From contig NZ_JAHBRW010000001.1 in NCBI RefSeq assembly GCF_018398315.1, positions 3,356,501 through 3,420,500 on the forward strand: a DNA stretch of 64,000 bases, written 5' to 3'. Under the pieces are notes generated by a model that was not told the origin of the DNA, ran no database searches, and was given only the letters and a program-made list of their open reading frames with translations. Shown in pieces: positions 26,670-35,544 of the stretch. The stretch comes from Chelatococcus sp. YT9. GTDB lineage: Bacteria > Pseudomonadota > Alphaproteobacteria > Rhizobiales > Beijerinckiaceae. Both the position numbers and the translations under genes were made by a program. Within the stretch, counting starts at the first letter, position 1; each line of letters opens with the position of its first letter.

Positions 26670-26954
26670 ATGATGACAGCATCCCAATGCCGCGCCGCCA
26701 GGGCGCTCCTCAATTGGTCGCAGGTCGACCTCGCAAACACCGCGCAGGTCGGCATCTCGACCGTGCGGACCTTCGAGGCCGATACGGCGATCCCCCGGCG
26801 GGCGACGCTCGCCATGATGGTGCAAGCGTTCGAGAAGCACGGCATCGTCTTTCTCGCAGCCGGCGACCCGGCGCTTGGCGAAGGCGTCAGCCTGCGCCAG
26901 AGTGCCGATGAGGGACTGAAGCCTGAACAGCTCAACGCTGAGAACGACGGGTGA
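26670..26954 (+). CDS. XRE-family helix-turn-helix regulator
   Basis: About 94 residues starting MMTASQCRAARALLNWSQVD. The HTH runs from ARALLNWSQVDLANTAQVGI to STVRTFEADTAIPRRATLAM, followed by a short C-terminal arm (FEKHGIVFLAAGDP). This compact XRE type is frequent in Rhizobiales. Its stop codon overlaps the hicA start by 4 bases, so it probably regulates or is co-produced with the HicAB locus. An upstream in-frame start at 26628 is less likely. Confidence 0.85.
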   Translation: MMTASQCRAARALLNWSQVDLANTAQVGISTVRTFEADTAIPRRATLAMMVQAFEKHGIVFLAAGDPALGEGVSLRQSADEGLKPEQLNAENDG

Positions 26955-27194
26955 GCAAGCGCCTGGAGCAGATGCGCCGCAACCCGCAATCCGACTGGTC
27001 GATCGCCGATGTCGAGGCGGTCTGCCGGGAGCATGGTATAATCTGTGCGCCATCGCGATCAGGCAGCTCTCACTACAAGGTGACGCATGATGCGATGCCG
27101 GAGATCCTGACCGTGCCTTTCAAGCGACCAATCAAGCCGGTATATATATGAAAGCTCCGTCGCATTCATCGACGCGGTAAGGAGGTCCCAATGA
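26951..27194 (+). pseudogene. hicA: HicA toxin, frame broken at a TA tract
   Basis: The GTG at 26951 opens a HicA protein: SKRLEQMRRNPQSDWSIADV, CREHGIICAPSRSGSSHYKV (catalytic His in SSHYKV), FKRPIKPVYI, then a stop at 27149-27151. The missing HicA C-terminus is present one frame over: ESSVAFIDAVRRSQ, ending in a TGA at 27192-27194 that overlaps the hicB ATG. The two frames meet at TATATATA (27141-27148): one extra TA would restore full length. HicA is an mRNA interferase with a double-stranded-RNA-binding fold. As read, the toxin lacks its last helix and may be inactive; slippage or a +1 ribosomal shift could restore it. Confidence 0.75.
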
Positions 27195-27412
27195 CCCGTC
27201 TTGAATACCCGGTCGTTGTCGAGCCACTTTCCGCTGAGGACGGTGGGGGCTTCGCGGCGATCGTCCCGGATCTGCCAGGCTGCATGAGCGATGGTGAGAC
27301 GCCGGAAGAGGCGATCGTCAACGTGCAGGACGCAATCCTGACCTGGATCGAAGCTGCACGCGGCATGGGCAGACCTATTCCCCGGCCATCGCGGCATCTG
27401 GCGATAGCCTGA
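27191..27412 (+). CDS. hicB: HicB family antitoxin
   Basis: 73 residues: EYPVVVEPLSAEDGGGFAAI, VPDLPGCMSDGETPEEAIVN and VQDAILTWIEAARGMGRPIP are the standard HicB RNase-H-like partial fold. There is no C-terminal DNA-binding domain beyond PSRHLAIA, so repression may be left to the XRE protein. A strong RBS AAGGAGG sits 5 bases upstream. The start overlaps the ancestral hicA stop. Confidence 0.9.
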   Translation: MTRLEYPVVVEPLSAEDGGGFAAIVPDLPGCMSDGETPEEAIVNVQDAILTWIEAARGMGRPIPRPSRHLAIA

Positions 27413-27435
27413 TCCCCTCGATCCGATCTCTTGAG

Positions 27436-27462
27436 CAGCGCCCCGCCCAAGGCGAGGCGCTG
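27436..27462. terminator. Hairpin between convergent genes
   Basis: CAGCGCCCCGCC (27436-27447) and GGCGAGGCGCTG (27451-27462) pair with one mismatch around a 3-base loop, between hicB and a convergent gene. No T-run follows, so terminator function is likely but not certain. Confidence 0.5.
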
Positions 27463-27472
27463 TGGGGACTTG

Positions 27473-27823
27473 TTAGGCTGCGTCGTCGATGATGTTGTCG
27501 AACAGAACCGGGTCCGCGATACACGCCCGCAGCACCGCCGTCGCCAATTGCTCAGGCGACACGTCGCGGCGGTCGGCAGCCGTTTCCAGGGCTGACAGCT
27601 CCCGTCGCCGGAGCACGAGCGGCAGCGGCCGATCGTCAGCGGTGGACGGCATCGCCAGTCCGGCCTTGCGCAGCATGGCGCGCACTTTATGGCTGCTTGT
27701 CCCGCCCAGCGCCGTCGCGATCTCTGTGCCCGAGCGGCCGGCGCCGGCCATGAAGGCAGCGCGCATTTTTTCAGGGCCGTAGTAAAGCCGGCGCGGCGTC
27801 GAGCGACGCGTTTTCTTTTCCAT
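27473..27823 (-). CDS. Hypothetical protein, possibly DNA-binding
   Basis: 116 residues, basic N-terminus (EKKTRRSTPRRLYYG), then a helix-turn-helix-like stretch (AGAGRSGTEIATALGGTSSH, KVRAMLRKAGLAM). The C-terminal half (LRRRELSALETAADRRDVSP, EQLATAVLRACIADP) resembles ribbon-helix-helix type packing. Family not recognised. It lies just downstream of the S49 protease gene on the same strand (11-base gap), so it probably belongs to that operon. Confidence 0.6.
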   Translation of the reverse strand: MEKKTRRSTPRRLYYGPEKMRAAFMAGAGRSGTEIATALGGTSSHKVRAMLRKAGLAMPSTADDRPLPLVLRRRELSALETAADRRDVSPEQLATAVLRACIADPVLFDNIIDDAA

Positions 27824-27834
27824 GCCTCTCCTCC

Positions 27835-29136
27835 TTAAAGAATGGCCCTGCCGCGGTGGGCACGGTCAGCGCGAGCTTGCGCCAGCGTGACGAGCGGCGA
27901 TTTCCCAACCTGTCCGTCAGAGCCCTGCCGGGTTGCGGCGGCTGCGGCGCTGGAGCGCGCCAGGGTCACGATGGCGGCCTCACCGGTCTTCGCTCCGTTG
28001 GCGAGCCCGGTTGCGGCAAGCCTGGCGCGAAGATCGGCGGCGGATGCGCCGGCGCGAACCTCCGCTTCGATGTCAATTCCGGCGGCAACCGCCGCCGGCG
28101 TCATGGCAATGAATTCGTGGGCTTCAGAAACAGAAATGGTGTCGGAAGTCATCGTCGATCCCCGGGTTGATGAGATTGATGTGGAGCGGACGCTGGCACG
28201 GCCCAACCGGCTGGGCTTCGCGTCGATGACCTCCTCTAGTGTCCCGAGATCGTCGGCAAGACCGCGCCGAACGGCCTCGCGACCGAGAAAGGTCTCCGCC
28301 TCCGTTGAGCGGATGGCGGCGGCTGACAGGCCCTTGCGGCCAGCCGCGACGCACTGGACGAACAGGGAATAGAAGGCGTCAATGTCTTTCTGGAACCTCG
28401 CGCGAACAGCATCAGGCAGCCGCCCGTAAGGGTTCCCATCCACCTTGTGCGCGCCAGCGAAGATGAGGGTGGGCTTGACGCCTTCGGCCGCGAGATATTC
28501 CGAGATATCGATGTGCAGCATGATGACGCCGATCGAGCCAGCGAGACCCGTCGGGATGCTGATGATCCGCGAGGCGCCGGAGGCGATGGCATAGGCGGCC
28601 GATGCCGCCATGCCATTCACCATCGCGATGACGGGCTTTTCCTCGCGCACCTTGCGGACGAGAGCGGCCGTCTCGAAAGCGCCGCCAGCCTCGCCGCCCG
28701 GGCTTTCCAGATCGAGCAGGATCGCGCTGACTTGCGGATCGCGAGCGGCGGTGCGCAGCGAATGCGACAGGCCTTCGTAGGATACGAGGCCCGAGCTTGC
28801 CCCGACCCAGGCGCCGCGGTTCACCAGCTCGCGAATAATCGAAATGATTGCGGTACCGTCCGCCGTTACACGATAGGGCGTCGGGCGGCCATCAGGACCG
28901 GTGCGGTAATCGCCGATAAAGCGGCTGGCTCGCGGAGAATGGTATTCCACGCTGCCATCAGGCTTCTGCTGCGCATTGAACGCCTGCCGCGTCGTGCCGG
29001 CGTCGTCGTCGCCGCCCGCACCGCGGCGCATCTCAAAGCGCGAGAGAAGGAACGAGCTGATTGTCCGGGCGGAAACCTCTGTGAGAAGCAGCGGCCGGTT
29101 AAAGAACTGGCCGGCGATGCGGTGGGGCGCGATCAC
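27835..29136 (-). CDS. S49 family peptidase (phage prohead protease type)
   Basis: 433 residues, SppA/protein C-like. Motifs: SAILLDLESPGGEAGGAFET, the nucleophile Ser in MVNGMAASAAYAIAS, TGLAGSIGVIMLHID and the Lys-containing AGAHKVDGNPYGRLPDA. In lambda-like and related phages this enzyme cleaves scaffold and capsid proteins during head maturation. No capsid or portal gene accompanies it here. Start and end overlap neighbours: its start overlaps the 29133-29507 stop by 4 bases. Confidence 0.88.
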   Translation of the reverse strand: MIAPHRIAGQFFNRPLLLTEVSARTISSFLLSRFEMRRGAGGDDDAGTTRQAFNAQQKPDGSVEYHSPRASRFIGDYRTGPDGRPTPYRVTADGTAIISIIRELVNRGAWVGASSGLVSYEGLSHSLRTAARDPQVSAILLDLESPGGEAGGAFETAALVRKVREEKPVIAMVNGMAASAAYAIASGASRIISIPTGLAGSIGVIMLHIDISEYLAAEGVKPTLIFAGAHKVDGNPYGRLPDAVRARFQKDIDAFYSLFVQCVAAGRKGLSAAAIRSTEAETFLGREAVRRGLADDLGTLEEVIDAKPSRLGRASVRSTSISSTRGSTMTSDTISVSEAHEFIAMTPAAVAAGIDIEAEVRAGASAADLRARLAATGLANGAKTGEAAIVTLARSSAAAAATRQGSDGQVGKSPLVTLAQARADRAHRGRAIL

Positions 29137-29507
29137 CGGTCAGAGCTCCCAGCATCGGCTGAGCGGCGAGCCATCTCCACGAGCGCGGAGCGCTTGGGTC
29201 TAGGCGGACCGGCGGCGAGGGCTGGCGCTTCGGGCGGGGCGGCGACGACGACGGTGGCGTCGCTCCGCGCTGCGGCGGCGTCTAGGACCGCCAATTGGAG
29301 GCCACGCGGGTCAATCCCCAACTCGAGGGCAGCGGCAACATCAATGGAGATGCCGAGACGCCGGGCCTGCGCGCCCACGCTATGGATCTCGACAGCGCGG
29401 CGACGTTCCGCCGCCGCATCCGCCGGCTTGGGAAGTCTCGCCAGGGCGGCAATATCGATTGCGCCAACCGGAAGCTCGGTCGTGTCAGGTTGGTCGTAGT
29501 TGTGCAT
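29133..29507 (-). CDS. Hypothetical protein upstream of the S49 peptidase
   Basis: 124 residues, Ala-rich: IDIAALARLPKPADAAAERR, a helix AQARRLGISIDVAAALELGI and LQLAVLDAAAARSDATVVVA. This helical pattern resembles the C-terminal scaffold-like part of some S49 prohead proteases, which would make it a detached or duplicated piece, but that is an inference. It overlaps the protease gene by 4 bases (ATGA). Confidence 0.6.
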   Translation of the reverse strand: MHNYDQPDTTELPVGAIDIAALARLPKPADAAAERRRAVEIHSVGAQARRLGISIDVAAALELGIDPRGLQLAVLDAAAARSDATVVVAAPPEAPALAAGPPRPKRSALVEMARRSADAGSSDR

Positions 29508-29530
29508 AGGAATTCCTCCTCTGACTTCCG

Positions 29531-32335
29531 TCAGCGCGCCTCAATTCCGATATCTGCGTGAATGCCGCGGATTTTCTGAGCGAGCCTGTCTTGAGCAGCG
29601 CGGCCGACTGACTGCGCCAAAGCCCCTGTCCGGCTCAGCTCCGAGTTAATCTGACGGGCGAGGTCCAGCGTCTTTGTCAGGTCGGAGGTATCCACCTTCG
29701 GCTTCGCGGTCACGTCGAGGGCCGACTTTATGCCGGCGCCGGTCTCCTGCGCTTCCGCCTTCGCGGCGCCAAGCGCCGAGGTGTCGACCTGCGCCTTCAC
29801 ATTGGGACCGCCAAGCCGAATATGGTCCGGGCTCAGCTCGGGCTGGCGGACTTCATCGGGACGCGGGGCATTCAGGCCCGTCGGGACCTGCGCCACGCGC
29901 CGCGTGTCCCAGTCCGACAGGTAGCCTTGGTTCGACCTAGGCTGGCTCTTGCCAATGCGGCTGAGCCCATTCGACCCAAGCGTGAAGTCGCGCGCATTCA
30001 TTTCGGTGCTGGGCGGCACCTTAAAGACCTGCGACTTCTTCGACTTCAGCTTTTCCCGATCCTCAAGGAGGCGACGGACGTAGTCAGCGTCGTTCTCATC
30101 CTCACTGTCGAGTGACCGGCGCGCATACCAAGGCTGATACCTTTTGCGGGCCTCTGCCAGCGTCGCGTCGCCATGCTCACGCCGAACGTCCTGGCTGGTC
30201 TTCTTCGCTCGCTGAAGGCGCTCGTTCTCATCAGGAGTTGTCGTATTCGCCAATTCCACGGCAGCCAGCATCGGCGCTGAGCTGAGCAGGGTTCGCCAGA
30301 GAGCAGCCACGACACCGAGCTTCTCTGCGCCCGCATTCTTCGGCAGGTCCGCGAGAGTTTCGCCTTTGGACCCAGCGAGGACAGCGGCGGCGCGCGTCAG
30401 CGCGACCGCGGAACCATCTAGTTTTAAGGCTGAGCCCTTGAGCGCGATGTCGGATCCACCGAGACCGAGGACGCCACCGAGAAGCTTGGCACCTTTCCAC
30501 ATCGCCGCAAGGGTCGCCGTGCTGACGACGAGCACACCAAGGGCAGATGCGGCCTGAAGGGCCTTGCTGTCCATTTCGGAGATGCCGTCGAACATGTTCC
30601 CGAGTTTGTCCATCGAGAACTTGAGGACCCCTTCGTTGGCCTTGCCAATCGACAGCGTCAGATTTTCGACGGACCCCTTCAGGTTCTCGAGAGAGCCACC
30701 GAGACCGGACATGATATTCGTGGCCATGTTCTTGGCCATGTCCTCGTCATCGCCGGCATTCTTGATCTGAAGCCACATCGCCTTGAAGTCATCCCAGCCG
30801 GCCTGCGTGATCGCGCCGCGGCCGCCCTGACGATCCGTGAAGATCGCGTTGAGCTGGGCCAGCGTCATGCTCGATGACATGATGGCATCGAGCAGGCGCT
30901 CAGCATCGACCGTCTGCGCCGACAGCGCATGAAAGGTGTTCGCGACCTTGGCGATGTTCTGCCGGTCCGCCGGACGCATCGTTCCCTTTTTGGTCGTCGG
31001 AAACTGCTGCTCCACCGCGCCGGTGACCTCTTCGACGAACCGGGCGCGGTCCTTGATGATGTCCTTGTCGGACATGATCTTGCTCAGGCGCCGCTTCGAC
31101 GCGTCCGTGAGCTTGACGCCCATGTTCTGCTTAAATTGGCCTTCCAGACGGTCCGTGCTGAGCGTGTCAGGCATGCCGACGTAGTCGGAATAGTTGATGC
31201 CGCCGGCATTAAGCGCCGCCAGGCCCTTCTTTGTGGGAGAGGCGAGCTTGGCGGATGCGGACCTGATGAAGACGCCGGCCTCGTCGCCGCGCAGTCCGCT
31301 GCGCCTGGCGAGCGCGCCCATTGCCATGGTCGTATTCGTCGAAAGCCCTAGAGCGGTCGCCGCAGCCGCGCCATACTTGAAGAACTGCTGGACATCTTCA
31401 TCGTCCATGCCGCCCAGCTTCGCCATTTTGACGATCTGGTTGACGGCTTTACCGGCCTCGTGAAGCGCCTTTTCCTTCGTGGAAATATCCTTGCGCGTCG
31501 CAAGCAAATAGGAGCGGACGGCCTCAGCAGATGTCTCGAGATCGGCCTCCATGATGAGCGCGTAATTCTTGACATGCTCCATCAAGCCTTGGGCAATCTC
31601 AGCTCGCATTCCTGGTGAGATGGGCCCTAGCCCCTGCATAGCCTTTGTTTGCGCGCGGACAACATCGAGGTTCGTAAATGGCGTTTCTTGACCGATTTTC
31701 TTTGCCTGCGCGATGAGCGGTGCCTGCTCCTCATCCGAAAGGTGCTGAAAGTTCTGCTGATATTTGATGCCGAGATCGAACTCAGCGGCGCTCACGATCG
31801 CCTTCTGGCCGAAACGCCGCGCCTGGTAGCCCATGTAAAGCGCGCCGGCAGCTCCCATGCCGCCAAGGCCGCGAAGCGCGTCCGCGCGCTGCGCGCGGCG
31901 CTGGAGCGCAGCATTCGTGCGATCTATCGCGTTGCGGAGCTTTGCCTCTTCGCCGGCCAGTCGGCGAACCGATCCACCTGACTGCTCAAGGGCGGTGCGC
32001 GCCTGGCGCGCAGCCTGCCCCTGATCCATGAACGCCTTCTTGGCACTCGCCGCCGCACGCTCGGCTGCCTTCAGCGCGCTCTGCAATTTCCGCGATGGGC
32101 TGTCCGTCCCAGCGAGCTCGGTCTTTAGCCGCCGGACTTGTTCCTGCGCGTTCTTGAAGGCGGCCGACGCGTCCTTCATGGAGCGCATTGCCTCGCGGAA
32201 GGCGTTTATCTTCCCGAGCTTCTCGAGATCCTTTGTCGCGGAGGCGAGACCCTTGAGCGAGCCGGCCGCACCCTTCGCCGGCCCACTCATCTGGTCGACA
32301 AGCTTCAAAATCAGGGAGGAAGTTACCGTCGCCAT
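29531..32335 (-). CDS. Phage tail tape measure protein
   Basis: 934 residues. A long N-terminal coiled-coil region (LKLVDQMSGPAKGAAGSLKG, ASAAFKNAQEQVRRLKTELA) is followed by the tape measure core (YQQNFQHLSDEEQAPLIAQA, TPFTNLDVVRAQTKAMQGLG, GLSTNTTMAMGALARRSGLR) and a hydrophobic segment near residues 590-640. It sets tail length in long-tailed phages. No tail tube, sheath, baseplate or fibre genes are present around it, so the tail module is incomplete. Confidence 0.9.
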   Translation of the reverse strand: MATVTSSLILKLVDQMSGPAKGAAGSLKGLASATKDLEKLGKINAFREAMRSMKDASAAFKNAQEQVRRLKTELAGTDSPSRKLQSALKAAERAAASAKKAFMDQGQAARQARTALEQSGGSVRRLAGEEAKLRNAIDRTNAALQRRAQRADALRGLGGMGAAGALYMGYQARRFGQKAIVSAAEFDLGIKYQQNFQHLSDEEQAPLIAQAKKIGQETPFTNLDVVRAQTKAMQGLGPISPGMRAEIAQGLMEHVKNYALIMEADLETSAEAVRSYLLATRKDISTKEKALHEAGKAVNQIVKMAKLGGMDDEDVQQFFKYGAAAATALGLSTNTTMAMGALARRSGLRGDEAGVFIRSASAKLASPTKKGLAALNAGGINYSDYVGMPDTLSTDRLEGQFKQNMGVKLTDASKRRLSKIMSDKDIIKDRARFVEEVTGAVEQQFPTTKKGTMRPADRQNIAKVANTFHALSAQTVDAERLLDAIMSSSMTLAQLNAIFTDRQGGRGAITQAGWDDFKAMWLQIKNAGDDEDMAKNMATNIMSGLGGSLENLKGSVENLTLSIGKANEGVLKFSMDKLGNMFDGISEMDSKALQAASALGVLVVSTATLAAMWKGAKLLGGVLGLGGSDIALKGSALKLDGSAVALTRAAAVLAGSKGETLADLPKNAGAEKLGVVAALWRTLLSSAPMLAAVELANTTTPDENERLQRAKKTSQDVRREHGDATLAEARKRYQPWYARRSLDSEDENDADYVRRLLEDREKLKSKKSQVFKVPPSTEMNARDFTLGSNGLSRIGKSQPRSNQGYLSDWDTRRVAQVPTGLNAPRPDEVRQPELSPDHIRLGGPNVKAQVDTSALGAAKAEAQETGAGIKSALDVTAKPKVDTSDLTKTLDLARQINSELSRTGALAQSVGRAAQDRLAQKIRGIHADIGIEAR

Positions 32336-32342
32336 GGAGGCC

Positions 32343-32723
32343 TCAGTTCAATTGGCCTGATCGGCCAGCTTCGATCCGCTCGTCAATGGCGTGAGCCAGC
32401 CCGTTCATCTCAGCGGCACTCTCGTTGAGCGCGCGAGCGAGCGCATCGCGCATGCGGTCGAGGGTGGATACGTCCCCGCCCACCTCGGCGGGGACCCGGA
32501 TGAGCCTCAGCGCCAGGCGCTCGACCAGACCCTGAAAATTTGCACCGACCATTGCCACGGCCATGGCCGTCTCCGCAGAGGCGGCCGGTGGTGCAGCGTG
32601 GGCGAGAATTTCCAGCGCTCGACGGCTGAAGTCTCCCTCTGCCTCACCGACATGAGGCTCGATCGTAACGCCATACTGCCGGCCTAGGGCCGCAATGCGC
32701 GCACCAAACTCGGGGTCGATCAT
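32343..32723 (-). CDS. Hypothetical phage-module protein
   Basis: 126 residues starting MIDPEFGARIAALGRQYGVT. Mostly helical (FSRRALEILAHAAPPAASAE, NFQGLVERLALRLIRVPAEV). By position directly before the tape measure gene it could be a tail assembly chaperone, but I see no diagnostic motif. The start at 32723 is chosen because it gives a 4-base overlap with the upstream gene stop; a longer frame to 32831 has no coding character. Confidence 0.6.
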   Translation of the reverse strand: MIDPEFGARIAALGRQYGVTIEPHVGEAEGDFSRRALEILAHAAPPAASAETAMAVAMVGANFQGLVERLALRLIRVPAEVGGDVSTLDRMRDALARALNESAAEMNGLAHAIDERIEAGRSGQLN

Positions 32724-33739
32724 TCGGACGCTCCGATCGAGGTAAGATATCGCCGGACCTCCGTCCACACAGGCTGCGGTGGCGATGCGCAATTGATGGG
32801 GTCCGCCTTGGCCGCCTCCGCTGCGATCCAATCCAGATGTTGCAGGACGCTATCCGGCGAGGCGTGCAGTTCATGCAACGGCTTCCAGGCGGCCGGCTCC
32901 CCGTAGGCGTGGCGAACGGGTGGCAGTGCGATCGACGACGCCAGGGGCGTCGGCGTGTACGCAGCCTTCTCGTTGGCGAACTCAATGACCTCGTACACAT
33001 CGGTCAGCACAAATTTTTGGACCGCAGTGTTGAAACCGTGACTGAAATCCGAATTGGGCGCTGGCTCGAAAGAATACGGGCGAGGCGAATTGAAGTTCAA
33101 CTTACGACCCGACCCGGACACATACCCAATTGTGGGGTCATCGGGATCGACTTGGAGGCCAGGAACCTCCCTCCCTCGGACGTGGCCGCTGCTAACTTCC
33201 ACCCACGCTTTCACTTTGCGGCGCTCAGATCTGAAGGGCTTCTCCAGTACGGACCTGCCGCGGAGCTCCACCCCAGTGAGGTATCCTGCACCATCGGGAA
33301 GGTCGGCGTTCACGGCGTCGACCGCGCGCTGGGCGGTCGCGACGTCGCGCAATAGCGCTTGAGTTTCCCGGGCAATCTTCGCGAGCCGACCGTCGATCGA
33401 CGCGGCGATCTCGTTGGCGCGGGCATCAGCTTCGGCATACCGACGCTTGCGTTCTACGGTTGCCTCGGCGGCTTGAGCGTCGGCAAGACGCTCCTGCAAC
33501 TCCGCAATCACACGGTCGAAGCGCAGCACTTCCCTTTCAGCATCCGCAATCGCCGCCCCGTTCGCCTTCCACTTGCTGTCATCAAGTGCAACTTCGGCAT
33601 CGGCGTCGCGGAGGCTTTCTAACCGCCGGCGGGCGGCGTCGCGTTCGGACGCGGCCTGCGCGATCAACTTACCCAATTCCACTGATGGCGTCGGCGTTTT
33701 GCTCGCCAATGCCCGTTTCAAGCTCTGAAATACGTTCAT
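32720..33739 (-). CDS. Coiled-coil hypothetical protein of the phage module
   Basis: 339 residues. Residues 15-150 form a charged coiled coil (ASERDAARRRLESLRDADAE, ERLADAQAAEATVERKRRYA). The C-terminal half is globular with VSSGHVRGREVPGLQVDPDD and RPYSFEPAPNSDFSHGFNTA. It is the first gene of a minus-strand series running through the tape measure to 27473, with 4-base overlaps or short gaps. Function unknown. Confidence 0.65.
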   Translation of the reverse strand: MNVFQSLKRALASKTPTPSVELGKLIAQAASERDAARRRLESLRDADAEVALDDSKWKANGAAIADAEREVLRFDRVIAELQERLADAQAAEATVERKRRYAEADARANEIAASIDGRLAKIARETQALLRDVATAQRAVDAVNADLPDGAGYLTGVELRGRSVLEKPFRSERRKVKAWVEVSSGHVRGREVPGLQVDPDDPTIGYVSGSGRKLNFNSPRPYSFEPAPNSDFSHGFNTAVQKFVLTDVYEVIEFANEKAAYTPTPLASSIALPPVRHAYGEPAAWKPLHELHASPDSVLQHLDWIAAEAAKADPINCASPPQPVWTEVRRYLTSIGASE

Positions 33740-33980
33740 GATGTCCCGTCAGGAATGGCGGCCGCCGATGGGAGCGACGGCCGCCGGCGCTGGGCTCAGT
33801 CCGGCAGGAGCGGGCGGACGGCAGGTCAAAGGTAGTCCTAAAAGGCGCCTCGCACAATAAAAAAAGTTTCACTACAAATACATAGTCCGCAGTTGCTCGT
33901 AGTTGCTCAAGCGTAGACGCAGTTAGTCGCAGTATGAATGCGCGCGAGTGGCGTCGAATACAATTGTCCAGGAAAGATAA
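33740..33980. other. Intergenic region with AT-rich promoter-like stretch
   Basis: About 240 bases between divergent units. The part 33850-33930 is AT-rich with direct GTAGTTGCTC-type repeats (GCAGTTGCTCGTAGTTGCTC) and probably contains the promoter of the minus-strand phage-module operon. Confidence 0.4.
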
Positions 33981-34625
33981 GCGGCCATCGGCGTCAACGC
34001 AGCGCACGGCCTGCGCCGGACCAATGACGACAAACGTCGTGCCGTGATGCGGCTCCTTGAGGATGCCGAATGGTCAACTTGGAGCGATCAGGAAATTTCC
34101 CGACGCTGCGCGGTCAGCCCCACGACGGTAGGAACCATCCGGAAGTCACTATCCAATTTGGATAGTGAGCCTCGATCGTTCCGCACCAAGCACGGCACCA
34201 TCGCCACGATGGATACCAAGCGGATCGGCCGGCGGCCGGATCCGCCGCCATCTCCGGAGCCTGTCTCTACCTCTCAGCGGCCGGGCATCATCTGCACGTT
34301 TGAGGCAGGCCAGTCGGCCCCTTCATCGGGCTTTCTGGGGGTGGATTTCGGCATGAGGCGATCCCAAAACAAAACGGCGATTGCGAATTTTCAAAAACGT
34401 TCATTTTTAGCGCTGGCACCGCAGCGCGGCACCCGCCCCGGCACAGGAGAACCTAGTGCCGGGGGCCAGCCCGCCCGCACATCCTCGCGGATGCCCCATA
34501 GGATGCCCAGGGAAGGCCCAGGAGCGGCCTCGGCTCAGTTCCGCTTGTCCGGCGTTGATAAATCGCTCGTGCGTCTCTACGGCCTCGTAAGAGGCTTACG
34601 GCATGAGGCGCGTTATGCGGCGTAG
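33981..34625 (+). pseudogene. ParB-like protein, C-terminal fragment
   Basis: The plus-strand frame opens after a stop at 33978 with VNAAHGLRRTNDDKRRAVMR, LLEDAEWSTWSDQEISRRCA, VSPTTVGTIRKSLSNLDSEP and RTKHGTIATMDTKRIGRRPD. This is the KorB/ParB-like helix-turn-helix and linker region that usually follows a nuclease-like N-terminal domain. That domain and a start codon are absent, and the tail after about 34380 is not family-like. A GTG at 34044 could start a short protein, but truncation is the simpler reading. Confidence 0.65.
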
Positions 34626-34695
34626 AATAGACGGCTCGACGATGGTCTGGACGGACTTACCGAACACGTCCGGGCGATTGTCGGCTGGGATGCAC

Positions 34696-35256
34696 TCAAC
34701 CATCAGCCTCATCCACGATGAGTGGCGCGGACTTCGCGTACTCCTGAAACCGAGCACGGGTGGACACGGTGGCCAGGTCCCACGCCGCGGTCAGCGTGGC
34801 CAGGATTTCGGCCTGGGACGCATGCAACGATGCCGCCCTATCATCGCCGTCAGCTTGCGGTTTCCTCGCCGGCGCCGGCCGCTCCTGCGCAGGCGCATCC
34901 GGCTTGCGCTCGTCCTTCACGCCCCTGGCGCGAGCGATCGCCTGGTTGACGCGGCGCTTCGATACGCCGAGCGCCTTCGCAGTCTCGGTCGCGGTACCCT
35001 TTGGCTGTCCGCGACCTTTACGAATAGTGGGAACAGCTTTCCCACTATTCGCCTCCCGCTCCGCCAGCGCCTCGGCATACGCGACGATCAGTCGGTCACG
35101 GTCGTCCTGGCTCAAGTGCTTTCGGTGCAGGTTCTCCGCGAGCTCCGCCAGAGCCGGACGCGCAACGGCGCGCCGGCCCTTGGAATGCTGGACCTCGGCC
35201 AGGAGCCATGCGCCGGGATGGTATGAGCGGCACTGCCTGGCGCTAGCGCGAACGGG
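34696..35256 (-). pseudogene. ParB-like protein fragment
   Basis: The minus-strand frame is open from 35256 and reads AWLLAEVQHSKGRRAVARPA, LAELAENLHRKHLSQDDRDR, LIVAYAEALAEREANSGKAV, a helix-turn-helix (TATETAKALGVSKRRVNQAI) and DLATVSTRARFQEYAKSAPL. AENLHR-K/R is the ParB-like box after the nuclease domain. No ATG, GTG or TTG is found upstream of that box, so the first part is lost. A TTG at 35115 could give a 139-residue product. It resembles the 37452-38180 gene. Confidence 0.6.
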
Positions 35257-35405
35257 CTAGAGGCGCCGAGATGATGACGATCTCACCGACTGGCCAGGCC
35301 GGGCCGCGCTCCGCGCGCGGACCGGCTAGCTTAGGAGCAGGAGAGCGCTGACCTGCGGCGCCATGCTCAAAAAGGGTAATTTATATAATGGGGGGTCTGG
35401 GGGGC
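35257..35405. other. Intergenic, no gene
   Basis: No supported coding frame between the ParB-like fragment and the phased repeats. Confidence 0.4.
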
Positions 35406-35542
35406 GTTGGATGACCGTTGTCCGCCACCCGTTGGAAGGGTTGGAAAGGGGTTGGCGGATGGTTGGAATGGGCGTTGGAATGCGGTTGGACGTCGCTGCC
35501 CGGACTTTTTACGTGCGTTGGAAGCAGGTTGGAAGCGTTGGA
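35406..35542. repeat. Iteron-like phased repeats, possible origin of replication
   Basis: GTTGGA occurs at 35406, 35431, 35440, 35462, 35474, 35485, 35517, 35528 and 35537, and GTTGGC at 35451. Most intervals are 9-12 bases and one is 32 bases, close to whole DNA turns. The interval is not a multiple of three, so it is not a coding repeat. It sits right after the end of a RepA-like ATPase gene. Confidence 0.6.
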
Positions 35543-35544
35543 AG

